The notes below the pieces were generated by a model. That model saw nothing but the letters and a program-made list of their open reading frames with translations, was not told where the DNA came from and ran no database searches. Shown in pieces: positions 7,737 through 14,192 of a stretch of 22,496 nt of DNA. Numbering within the stretch: position 1 is the first letter of the stretch; every line of letters begins with the position of its first letter. Source of the stretch: REEP01 sp964603915. Its GTDB lineage: Bacteria; Pseudomonadota; Alphaproteobacteria; Rhodospirillales; Defluviicoccaceae. A program made the translations under genes and the position numbers. The DNA lies in NCBI GenBank assembly GCA_964603915.1, contig CAZRWU010000037.1, positions 1 to 22,496 of the forward strand. Direction: 5' to 3'.

Positions 7737-8734
7737 CCGCGGCGGTCCTTCAGTTGCAGTGCTCGGGCATAGAGATGCCGTTTGGGCAACCCGGTTGCTT
7801 CGGCGACCAGGGCGGCGGCGGTACGAACCGTTCCTTCCTTTAGCGCTTCCTGCAACCGTTCATCGATTTCCGCCAGGGTGGGCGTTGTCGGCGCTGACGG
7901 GGGGGCAACGACGATCGTCACTTCACCCTTGACCGCCTCTCTGGCCCGATACTCCCGCGCAAGCTCGTCGAGGCGTCCGCGGCGCACCTCTTCAAACATT
8001 TTCGTCAGCTCCCTGGCGACGACGGCCTCGCGCGCTCCAAACACTTCAGCCATGTCGGCAAGGCTGGCGATCAGCCGGTGCGGAGCCTCCATGATAACGA
8101 GCGTCGCCGGCAGTGCGGCGAGTTCGGCATAGAATCGCCGCCGCGCCGCGGCCCGGACGGGAGAAAAGCCCGCGAACAGGAAGCGCTCGGTCGGCAGCCC
8201 GGCGACGGCAAGCGCGGCGAGAATCGCCGACGGTCCCGGAACGGGAATGACGGCGAGACCAAGGTCGGCGCAGGTTCGCACAAGGCGGTAGCCTGGATCG
8301 GAAATGAGGGGCGTGCCTGCGTCGGAGACGAGAGCAACGCGCGCGCCGCTTTTGATCCTGTCCGCCAGGACAGGCGCGGCTGTGGCGGCGGTATGGTCGT
8401 CGTAGCGGGCGAGAGGCCGGGCGATGCCGTACATGGCGAGGAGCTTCGCCGTCACCCGGGTGTCTTCGCAGGCGATGACATCGACGGCGCGCAGCACCGC
8501 AAGCGCCCGGAGCGTGATATCGGCGGCATGGCCGATAGGCGTCGCCACCACGTAAAGGCCGGCCGACAGCTCGGCGGGAAGCTGGGCAACAGCTTCCTTC
8601 TCGGAAAAAACCGCAGGTTTACTCTCCGGCGTGGGACCGCTAGGCTGTCTGCGTGCTGCATCCCGACGACTTGAAGGTATCGATTCCGCCCATGAACTTC
8701 TTGTTTCGCCGGCTTCGCGCCGCCGCCGCGCCAT
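7733..8734 (-). CDS. rsmI: 16S rRNA (cytidine-1402-2'-O)-methyltransferase
   Basis: RsmI methylates the 2'-OH of C1402 in 16S rRNA near the P site. The tetrapyrrole-methylase-fold motifs are all present: GLYVVATPIGHAADITLRAL, ACEDTRVTAKLL, SDAGTPLISDPGYRLV, PVPGPSAILAAL and FAGFSP, then a C-terminal domain ending LPKRHLYARALQLK. The frame is open to 9025, but a start that far up would lie deep inside the divergent lppC gene. The ATG at 8734 is the only start codon between there and the conserved core, with AAGG just upstream, and gives 333 residues. About 55 N-terminal residues rich in Arg and Ser precede the catalytic core, more than usual. Even this start overlaps the lppC 5' end by 43 bases. 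The stop overlaps an ATG leading to yraN. Confidence 0.92.
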   Translation of the reverse strand: MARRRREAGETRSSWAESIPSSRRDAARRQPSGPTPESKPAVFSEKEAVAQLPAELSAGLYVVATPIGHAADITLRALAVLRAVDVIACEDTRVTAKLLAMYGIARPLARYDDHTAATAAPVLADRIKSGARVALVSDAGTPLISDPGYRLVRTCADLGLAVIPVPGPSAILAALAVAGLPTERFLFAGFSPVRAAARRRFYAELAALPATLVIMEAPHRLIASLADMAEVFGAREAVVARELTKMFEEVRRGRLDELAREYRAREAVKGEVTIVVAPPSAPTTPTLAEIDERLQEALKEGTVRTAAALVAEATGLPKRHLYARALQLKDRRG

Positions 8735-10008
8735 GCCTTGCCATCCTCGTTCTGTTGATCTCTGCGTGCGATCTTTCGCGAACCGGCGATGAAAGACAAG
8801 TAAGCCCCGTTGCGACGCCGCAGCCGGTGCCGGCGGCGCAGCCGGATCCCGCCGCGTTGCTGAGCGGCGCGGGAACGATCGATCTGGTCGACGGAGGAAG
8901 CGCGCAGCCTTATCTGCCTGCCGGGACTGCCGGAACGGCAAGCGAGGATGCGGCGCGGAATCAAGACGAACGTATCGCGCTGCTGTTGCCGCTTTCCGGC
9001 AATCTTGCCCACCTCGGCAGGTCAATGTTGAACGCGGCGCAATTGGCCTTGTTCGACTCGGCAGACGATACGTTCGAACTCATGATCCTCGATACCGAGG
9101 GTGAGCCTCATCGGGCCTCCGAAGCGGCGCGCGTGGCAATCGAGCAAGGCGCCAAGCTGATTATCGGACCCTTGCTCGCGGAATCCACACGCGCGGCGGC
9201 TCCCTGGGCCCAGGCCGCCGGTGTTCCCATACTCTCGTTCTCGTCGGACCGCACGGTCGCGGGCAATGGCGTTTTCGTTCTCGGTTTTACGCCAAGCGAG
9301 CAGGTCGACCGGGTTATCCAATATGCCAGCGGCCGCGGCTTCGCAGAGTTTGCCGTGATCGCGCCGCAAAACGCTTATGGCGATCTCGTCGTGCAGGCTG
9401 TCCAGGAGGCGGTTCGGCGCGGAGGGGGACGGTTGACCGACATCCAGTTCGCCGGAACCGATCCATCCGGCGTCACCTCCGCTGTGCAAGCCCTGACGAC
9501 ACATCCGTCATGGGCTTCGGCCTCGCCCGGCGATAGTGGGCGCGCGCTCCTGATCGCCGAGGGCGGTGACCGTCTGAGATCGATCGCATCCCAGCTCGAA
9601 GCGAGCGGCGTCGCCCCGGGAGGCGCGCAACTGCTCGGCACGGGAACCTGGGACGAACCCTGGATCAGCGGAGAGTCGGCGCTGATCGGCGGTTGGTTCG
9701 CGGCTCCGTCTCCCTGGTCGCGCAGCCGATTCGTCCAGAACTACACGCAAACGTACGGCGAGACGCCGCCGCGGCTCGCGGGGCTGGCGTACGACGCAAC
9801 GGCGCTCGCCGCCATCGTCGGCCGGATCGTCGGCCCGGAGAACCTGAACGCGGACGTGCTCGCCACGCCCGCCGGCTTTATCGGCAGCGAAGGGATCTTT
9901 CGCTTCGCTTCAAGCGGCGTCGCCGAGCGCGGCCTTGCCGTTCTCGAAGTGGCGCCGCAAGGAGTCAACGTGATCAGCGACGCCCCGCAAAGCTTTGTCG
10001 GAATCTGA
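8692..10008 (+). CDS. Penicillin-binding protein activator lipoprotein (LpoA/LppC-like)
   Basis: This 438-residue protein has a lipoprotein signal: MNFLFRR, a hydrophobic core, and the lipobox LISAC with the lipidated cysteine at residue 26. A Pro/Ala/Gln-rich linker to about residue 85 is followed by a type 1 periplasmic-binding-protein fold from about residue 92 (RIALLLPLSGNLAHLGRSMLNAAQLALF, KLIIGPLLAEST, VPILSFSSDRTVAGNGVFVLGFTP). Gene order and domain match the alphaproteobacterial LppC family, homologous to the C-terminal domain of LpoA, an outer-membrane activator of penicillin-binding protein 1A. The N-terminal TPR domain of enterobacterial LpoA is absent. A GTG at 8653 is in frame, but the ATG at 8692 gives the proper signal peptide. 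The role in peptidoglycan synthesis is inferred from homology. Confidence 0.85.
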   Translation: MNFLFRRLRAAAAPCLAILVLLISACDLSRTGDERQVSPVATPQPVPAAQPDPAALLSGAGTIDLVDGGSAQPYLPAGTAGTASEDAARNQDERIALLLPLSGNLAHLGRSMLNAAQLALFDSADDTFELMILDTEGEPHRASEAARVAIEQGAKLIIGPLLAESTRAAAPWAQAAGVPILSFSSDRTVAGNGVFVLGFTPSEQVDRVIQYASGRGFAEFAVIAPQNAYGDLVVQAVQEAVRRGGGRLTDIQFAGTDPSGVTSAVQALTTHPSWASASPGDSGRALLIAEGGDRLRSIASQLEASGVAPGGAQLLGTGTWDEPWISGESALIGGWFAAPSPWSRSRFVQNYTQTYGETPPRLAGLAYDATALAAIVGRIVGPENLNADVLATPAGFIGSEGIFRFASSGVAERGLAVLEVAPQGVNVISDAPQSFVGI

Positions 10009-10066
10009 AAACTAGCGGTGCTGCGCGACCGGAAGGGATTCCCGGCGCGGAGTTCGGCGCATCGCT

Positions 10067-11110
10067 CTACGTTGTGAGAAAGACGTTGGCGCGTTTGCGC
10101 CAGCCGTCGAGGAACACGCGCTGCCTCGGGTCGTTGGCGACGATATCATCATAAAAGCGGAGTCTGACGCCGACCAACTCACGGTTGATGTTCGAAGCGG
10201 CATAGGCGGCGACGGCGGCCCTTGTTGCGGGACCGAGCAAGCCGTCTTCCTTCAGGCAGGCGCCAAGGCAATTGAGCGCCCGCTGCAACAGCTTGATGCT
10301 GGTTCTCGGCCCGCAGTTGACGGCAATGTCGAACACGTGCGCCTGGATGGCGGCAGGAAGAGTGTCGATGCTCGGGCCGAAGTAGTACGATGCGCGATAA
10401 ATCTCGGCGGCTTCGGCACGGGTCAGAGACTTGACCTCATCGCTGGTGACGGGACGCCCGCGCCACGCCGCCAACGTCTGCCGGGTGATCCCGTAATTGG
10501 TGGGCCCGCCTCGGTCGGCGGGATGATTGACATAGCCGCCCTCGCGCTTGATCAACGCATCGATCATGCTGTCGATCGACGCGCCGGTCGGGCGGGTTGC
10601 CGGAGCGGGCAAGGTCTCGCGAGTGACTTCCGCTGGCGCCGCGGCCTCATCGCCGTGAATTCGCTCCTGGCGCCGCGCCATGAATTCGGTGGCGCGACTC
10701 AACTGCTCCTGTGTGACCTTAGGCTTGCGCAGGTCCTGGCTGACGAAACGTCCGCCGAACCAGAAGGCGACGATGCTGAGCCACATGAGCCAGAGTTCGT
10801 CCGGAACGACCTCCATCGCGGCCATGTACTCGACGAAATCGATAGGGTCATAGAACGCCCAAATGAAGATGCCGACGATGCCGAACGTGATGAGGGGCCG
10901 CGGCAACCGGTTCAGGCCGTCGACGAAGCTGTCCCACCGCGTTTTCGGCGGGCGTCCCGCGAATTCGGCCGCGAACTGCGCAAGGACGGCCATCTGTTCC
11001 TCATGAATCGCGGCATCCTTCTCGCTCTTGTTGCCCCAAATCGTCCCGACGACGTTCGAGACCGCATTGCCGATGCCCTCCGCGCTGCTCGCGATCACTC
11101 TTCCAATCAT
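10067..11110 (-). CDS. Fusion of a GTA-type holin and a GH108 N-acetylmuramidase
   Basis: The 347-residue protein carries two lysis functions. The N-terminal 130 residues resemble the GTA_holin_3TM family: an amphipathic start, FVDGLNRLPRPLITFGIVGIF with a helix at about 71-87, and a second helix at about 105-122 (LWLMWLSIVAFWFGGRF). A charged linker (131-178) leads to a GH108 muramidase domain with the catalytic motif KREGGYVNHPADRGGPTNYG (Glu190 the likely acid) and IQAHVFDIAVNCGP, then a peptidoglycan-binding-3-like tail (LLQRALN...DGLLGPATRAAV) up to about 345. There is no signal peptide. The start has AGGTGG upstream at good spacing. The two functions are usually separate neighbouring genes in phages and gene transfer agents. 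Here no capsid, portal or tail gene is nearby. Its role could be lysis, secretion or wall remodelling. Confidence 0.85.
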   Translation of the reverse strand: MIGRVIASSAEGIGNAVSNVVGTIWGNKSEKDAAIHEEQMAVLAQFAAEFAGRPPKTRWDSFVDGLNRLPRPLITFGIVGIFIWAFYDPIDFVEYMAAMEVVPDELWLMWLSIVAFWFGGRFVSQDLRKPKVTQEQLSRATEFMARRQERIHGDEAAAPAEVTRETLPAPATRPTGASIDSMIDALIKREGGYVNHPADRGGPTNYGITRQTLAAWRGRPVTSDEVKSLTRAEAAEIYRASYYFGPSIDTLPAAIQAHVFDIAVNCGPRTSIKLLQRALNCLGACLKEDGLLGPATRAAVAAYAASNINRELVGVRLRFYDDIVANDPRQRVFLDGWRKRANVFLTT

Positions 11111-11181
11111 GGTCCACCTGCTCCGGCTGCGTCGGGCGAAGGCTGCGCCCTTGACGCTTTCGCGGACGCGGCCAGCAATCT

Positions 11182-11195
11182 AGGAATATTATCCT
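11182..11195. repeat. 14-base quasi-palindrome, copy 1
   Basis: AGGAATATTATCCT has AGGA/TCCT arms. It differs by one base from copy 2, which starts exactly 120 bases downstream. It lies 72 bases upstream of the holin-muramidase start and may be a regulator binding site. Confidence 0.45.
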
Positions 11196-11301
11196 GTCCA
11201 ACGCAATGCATTGAAATCTGTGGCGAAAGCTGCCGTTCCGAAAGGAAACCAACGCTCTCCACTGTCAGCGCCGTACATATCACAGTACGCTAAAGATGTA
11301 A

Positions 11302-11315
11302 AGGAATACTATCCT
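11302..11315. repeat. 14-base quasi-palindrome, copy 2
   Basis: AGGAATACTATCCT matches copy 1 at 13 of 14 positions. It lies between the hairpin at the end of hemW and the holin-muramidase gene. Confidence 0.45.
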
Positions 11316-11321
11316 ACAACT

Positions 11322-11343
11322 CTTCTGACGCTTACGTCAGAAG
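11322..11343 (-). terminator. Perfect 9-base-pair hairpin after hemW
   Basis: CTTCTGACG pairs perfectly with CGTCAGAAG around the four-base loop CTTA (plus-strand reading), one base beyond the hemW stop codon. The tail on the minus strand is AGTTGTAGG, with few T residues. It therefore either terminates weakly or protects the mRNA 3' end. Confidence 0.5.
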
Positions 11344-11344
11344 G

Positions 11345-12529
11345 TCAAGCCGGACTGTCAACACGATTGTCGGCAAGCAGTTCGCTCAGGATGGCGTCGA
11401 GAAGGAGCCGCCCCAAGGGCGTGACGCGCAAACTCCGATCATCGAGAACGACAAAACCGTATTCCTGCGTTCGCGCAAGCCCTTTCCGGCTCACCGCCTG
11501 CTCCACCTCGAAGCCCGTGAGAGCCTGGAAGCGCTGTCGTTCGATTCCCTCGGTCAGGCGCAGACCGAGGAGAAGCAATTCCTCGCGCCGTTCCCTACCG
11601 CTCAACGGCGTCCGCCGCGCCGTTCCGTGACCGCGCCGCTCGACGGCGTTCAGCCACCGATCGGGGAGCCGGTGCTGCTGAACCGCCTCGCAAACGCCGC
11701 CGCGGGTCAGGCGGCCGTGCGCGCCGGGGCCGATGCCGATGTAGCCGCCGCCCTGCCAGATGGCTCGGTTATGGCGGCATTCGGCGCCGGGCCTGGCGTA
11801 GTTGGAGATCTCGTAGGGCGCGAGACCGCGCGTCGCGAGGACGTCGGTGGTCATCTCGTAGAGATCGGCCATAGCGTCTTCATCGGCCGTCTCCAGGCGC
11901 GCGCGGTGAAAGGATGTTCCCGGTTCGATCGTGAGCTGATAAGCCGAGACATGCTCTCCGGCGATCTCGATCGCAGCAGCAAGATCGTGCCGCCAGCGCC
12001 GAGCCTCATGGCCGGCCCAGCCGTATATGAGGTCGAAGGAGAACCGCGCAAAGGTTCCGGCCGCGGCGGCGACGGCGGCGCGCGCCTCGGCTGCGGAATG
12101 AGGGCGCCCGAGAAACGTCAAGACTGCGTCATCGAGCGATTGCACGCCGATGGAAAGGCGGTTGACCCCGGCTTGGCGGAGAGCGGCGAAGCGGCTCGCT
12201 TCCGCCGACGACGGATTCGCCTCGAGCGTCACCTCAAGGTCTTCCGCCACCCGCCATCGGGTTTGAACCGCGTCGATCAACGCGGCAGCCACATCCGGCT
12301 GCATCAAGGACGGGGTGCCGCCGCCGAAGAAGATGCTGGCGACGACGCGTCCGCCCGTTTGCGGGGCGAAATGATCGAGTTCCTGGACCAACGCATTCCG
12401 CCACCGCTTTTGGTCAATGCGCGGCGCAACGTGGCTGTTGAAATCGCAGTAAGGGCACTTCGACACACAGAACGGCCAATGGATGTAGACCCCGAACGGC
12501 TCTCCGCCGGGATGAGACCCAGGCCGCAT
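11345..12529 (-). CDS. hemW: Radical SAM heme chaperone HemW
   Basis: HemW is a radical SAM protein related to coproporphyrinogen III dehydrogenase HemN, but it acts as a heme-binding chaperone for respiratory enzymes. The motif GVYIHWPFCVSKCPYCDFNSH contains C-x3-C-x2-C for the 4Fe-4S cluster followed by Asp-Phe, as in HemW rather than HemN, which has a fourth cysteine there. FFGGGTPSLM (SAM binding), RLSIGVQSLDD, SAYQLTIEPGT and CRHNRAIWQGGGYIGIGPGAH follow in family order. From the ATG at 12529 the protein has 394 residues. In-frame GTG codons at 12571 and 12565 are alternatives. The first overlaps the rdgB stop as GTGA, so coupling to rdgB is possible. It is the last gene of rph-rdgB-hemW. 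Confidence 0.93.
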   Translation of the reverse strand: MRPGSHPGGEPFGVYIHWPFCVSKCPYCDFNSHVAPRIDQKRWRNALVQELDHFAPQTGGRVVASIFFGGGTPSLMQPDVAAALIDAVQTRWRVAEDLEVTLEANPSSAEASRFAALRQAGVNRLSIGVQSLDDAVLTFLGRPHSAAEARAAVAAAAGTFARFSFDLIYGWAGHEARRWRHDLAAAIEIAGEHVSAYQLTIEPGTSFHRARLETADEDAMADLYEMTTDVLATRGLAPYEISNYARPGAECRHNRAIWQGGGYIGIGPGAHGRLTRGGVCEAVQQHRLPDRWLNAVERRGHGTARRTPLSGRERREELLLLGLRLTEGIERQRFQALTGFEVEQAVSRKGLARTQEYGFVVLDDRSLRVTPLGRLLLDAILSELLADNRVDSPA

Positions 12530-12567
12530 TGCCGAATATGTCTGCTTTTCGCTCTCCTCGCGCACCG

Positions 12568-13167
12568 TCACGACGGAAAGCAGGCCGCCACCAGTTTGGC
12601 GAAGGCGCGGGCGCGGTGACTTACCTTGTGCTTCTCTTGCGGATCCATTTCGCCGAACGTCATCGACAAACCCTCGGGAACAAAGATGGGATCGTAGCCG
12701 AAACCCCGCGATCCGCGCGGCGGCCAGACCAGGTGGCCATAGACAATGCCCTCGAAGCTCTCGGTATGCCCATCTGGCCACGCCAGAGAAAGGGCGCACG
12801 TGAAGCTCCCGCGCCGGTCCGTGCAGCCGTGCATTTTTTCTTCCACGAGCGCCATGGCCTTTGCGAAATCACGCTCGGGTCCGGCCCACCGCGCGGAATG
12901 AATTCCAGGCGCGCCGCCAAGGGCATTGACGACAAGGCCGGAGTCATCCGCCAGGGCCGGAAGGCGCGCCCCGCGCGCCGCCGCAAGAGCCTTGATTTCC
13001 GCGTTGGCTCGGAAGTCGTCGCCGGTTTCCTCGGGTTCATCGAGACCAAGGTCCGCCGCCGCGACAATCATCGCCCCCAGCGGTTCAAGCAGATCGCGGA
13101 TCTCGCGAACCTTTCCGGAATTGTGGCTGGCGATCACCAGCGAGCCGCCTTCGAATTGCCGCGTCAT
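12568..13167 (-). CDS. rdgB: dITP/XTP pyrophosphatase (RdgB/HAM1)
   Basis: RdgB hydrolyses non-canonical purine triphosphates (dITP, XTP, ITP) to monophosphates and pyrophosphate, keeping them out of DNA and RNA. All hallmarks are visible: LVIASHNSGKVREI (substrate loop), ALADDSGLVVNALGGAPGIHSARWAG (catalytic metal-binding Asp), RGFGYDPIFVP and KHKVSHRARAF. At 199 residues it is full length. The ATG at 13167 has GAGG eight bases upstream. It lies 37 bases after rph and overlaps or nearly abuts hemW, the standard alphaproteobacterial rph-rdgB-hemW operon. The enzyme is cytoplasmic. Confidence 0.95.
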   Translation of the reverse strand: MTRQFEGGSLVIASHNSGKVREIRDLLEPLGAMIVAAADLGLDEPEETGDDFRANAEIKALAAARGARLPALADDSGLVVNALGGAPGIHSARWAGPERDFAKAMALVEEKMHGCTDRRGSFTCALSLAWPDGHTESFEGIVYGHLVWPPRGSRGFGYDPIFVPEGLSMTFGEMDPQEKHKVSHRARAFAKLVAACFPS

Positions 13168-13204
13168 GGCAACATCCTCGATCGTGGCCGCGATGCACCA
13201 CCGC

Positions 13205-13924
13205 TCAGGCGGTATAGACGGCCTTGCGTTGCATGGCGATCAACTCGGCGATGCCCTTGCGCGCAAGAGCCAGCATGGCGGTCAACTCCGTCTCGGTGAA
13301 CGGCTTGGTTTCAGCAGTCGTTTGAATCTCGACGATTCCGCCGCGCCCGGTCAAAACGAAGTTGGCGTCAACGGAAGCGGCGCTGTCCTCGGCGTAGTCG
13401 AGGTCGAGAACCGGCGTTTCCATGTAGACCCCGCAGGAGATGGCCGCGACTTGATCGAGCAAGGGCAGGGCGCCGAGGATGCCAAGATCGACCAGCCGGC
13501 GGCACGCCAGATGCAACGCGACATAGCCGCCGCTGATGGCGGCGGTCCGTGTGCCGCCATCGGCCTGGATGACATCGCAATCGATGCGAATCTGCATCTC
13601 GCCGAGGGCCTTGAGATCGGTTGCCGCGCGCAGGCTTCTGCCGATCAGGCGCTGAATTTCCTGGGTCCGGCCGGTCTGGCGCCCGCGCGCCGCTTCGCGG
13701 TCGGTTCTTCCCGAGGTCGCCCGGGGCAGCATGCCATATTCGGCGGTGATCCATCCGCGTCCGCTGTCTCTCAACCACGACGGCGGCCGCTGCTCCACCG
13801 TCGCGGTGCACAAAACCTGCGTGTCGCCGAATTTTACGAGACAGGATCCTTCCGCATATTTGTTGACGTTGGTATCGAACACGACGGGACGCATGGCGTC
13901 CGCAGCACGGCCGGAAGGTCTCAT
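13205..13924 (-). CDS. rph: Ribonuclease PH
   Basis: RNase PH is a phosphorolytic 3'-5' exoribonuclease that trims the 3' extension of tRNA precursors and works as a hexamer. The protein starts MRPSGRAADAMRPVVFDTNV and has 239 residues, the normal length. Conserved parts include YAEGSCLVKFGDTQVLCTA, WITAEYGMLPRAT, RTQEIQRLIGRSLRA (phosphate-binding arginines) and IDCDVIQADGGTRTAAISG. The frame is open upstream to 14572, but the ATG at 13924 is the family start, with GGAA before it. It is the first gene of the rph-rdgB-hemW operon and is divergent from hrcA, a conserved arrangement in alphaproteobacteria. Confidence 0.96.
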   Translation of the reverse strand: MRPSGRAADAMRPVVFDTNVNKYAEGSCLVKFGDTQVLCTATVEQRPPSWLRDSGRGWITAEYGMLPRATSGRTDREAARGRQTGRTQEIQRLIGRSLRAATDLKALGEMQIRIDCDVIQADGGTRTAAISGGYVALHLACRRLVDLGILGALPLLDQVAAISCGVYMETPVLDLDYAEDSAASVDANFVLTGRGGIVEIQTTAETKPFTETELTAMLALARKGIAELIAMQRKAVYTA

Positions 13925-13954
13925 AAAATTTCCGAGAGTTGTTTGTGTTGACCG

Positions 13955-13975
13955 CCAAGCTAGCGCCGCGCTTGG
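13955..13975. promoter_or_regulatory. Inverted repeat CCAAGC-N9-GCTTGG, possible diverged HrcA operator
   Basis: The arms are 6 of 6 complementary, separated by exactly nine bases, the same spacing as the CIRCE element bound by HrcA (TTAGCACTC-N9-GAGTGCTAA). The arm sequence is different. It lies 31 bases from the rph start and just upstream of the best hrcA promoter candidate, so it could control either direction. Confidence 0.35.
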
Positions 13976-13994
13976 GCGAGGTAAAGGCCGCACG

Positions 13995-14023
13995 TTGACG
14001 CTTGCTGGCCCGGCGACTAGATT
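13995..14023 (+). promoter_or_regulatory. Candidate sigma-70-type promoter for hrcA-grpE
   Basis: TTGACG (13995-14000), a 17-base spacer and TAGATT (14018-14023) match the consensus at five and four of six positions. It reads toward hrcA, about 125 bases from the chosen start. Confidence 0.45.
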
Positions 14024-14129
14024 CCATTCGCGGATGAATCCATATCGCTCGGAAAGTACGAGGAAAATCGAAGTCGCAGGGATGGTGCCGGAGAGAGCCA
14101 TGCATGGTTCTGCAGCGGAGGGAGTCGCC

Positions 14130-14192
14130 ATGCTTGTTCTCCACGGGCATGAGGTTGAAGCCAGTGCCGACCAGAACGTTGACTGTTTCTGA
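14130..14192 (+). CDS. Possible 20-codon leader ORF overlapping the hrcA start
   Basis: The ATG at 14130 has the best ribosome binding site of this region (GGAGGGAG, 14117-14124, five bases before the ATG). It opens a frame of 20 codons beginning MLVLHGHEVE and ending at TGA 14190-14192, out of frame with hrcA and covering its likely start codons. It has no known homologue that I recognise. It could control hrcA translation by coupling or blocking, or it could be chance. Confidence 0.35.
   Translation: MLVLHGHEVEASADQNVDCF

Noticed and set aside
8735..9025. Extended rsmI start at 9025
   Set aside because: It would add 97 non-conserved residues fully inside lppC. The ATG at 8734 is sufficient.
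10067..11110. Prophage or complete gene transfer agent cluster around the holin-muramidase gene
   Set aside because: The neighbouring genes are housekeeping genes (lppC, hemW). No capsid, portal, terminase, tail or integrase gene is present.
10337..11293. Plus-strand open frame of 318 codons
   Set aside because: It is antisense to the holin-muramidase gene, with Arg/Asp/Gly-rich shadow composition.
11627..12619. Plus-strand open frame of 330 codons
   Set aside because: It is antisense to hemW.
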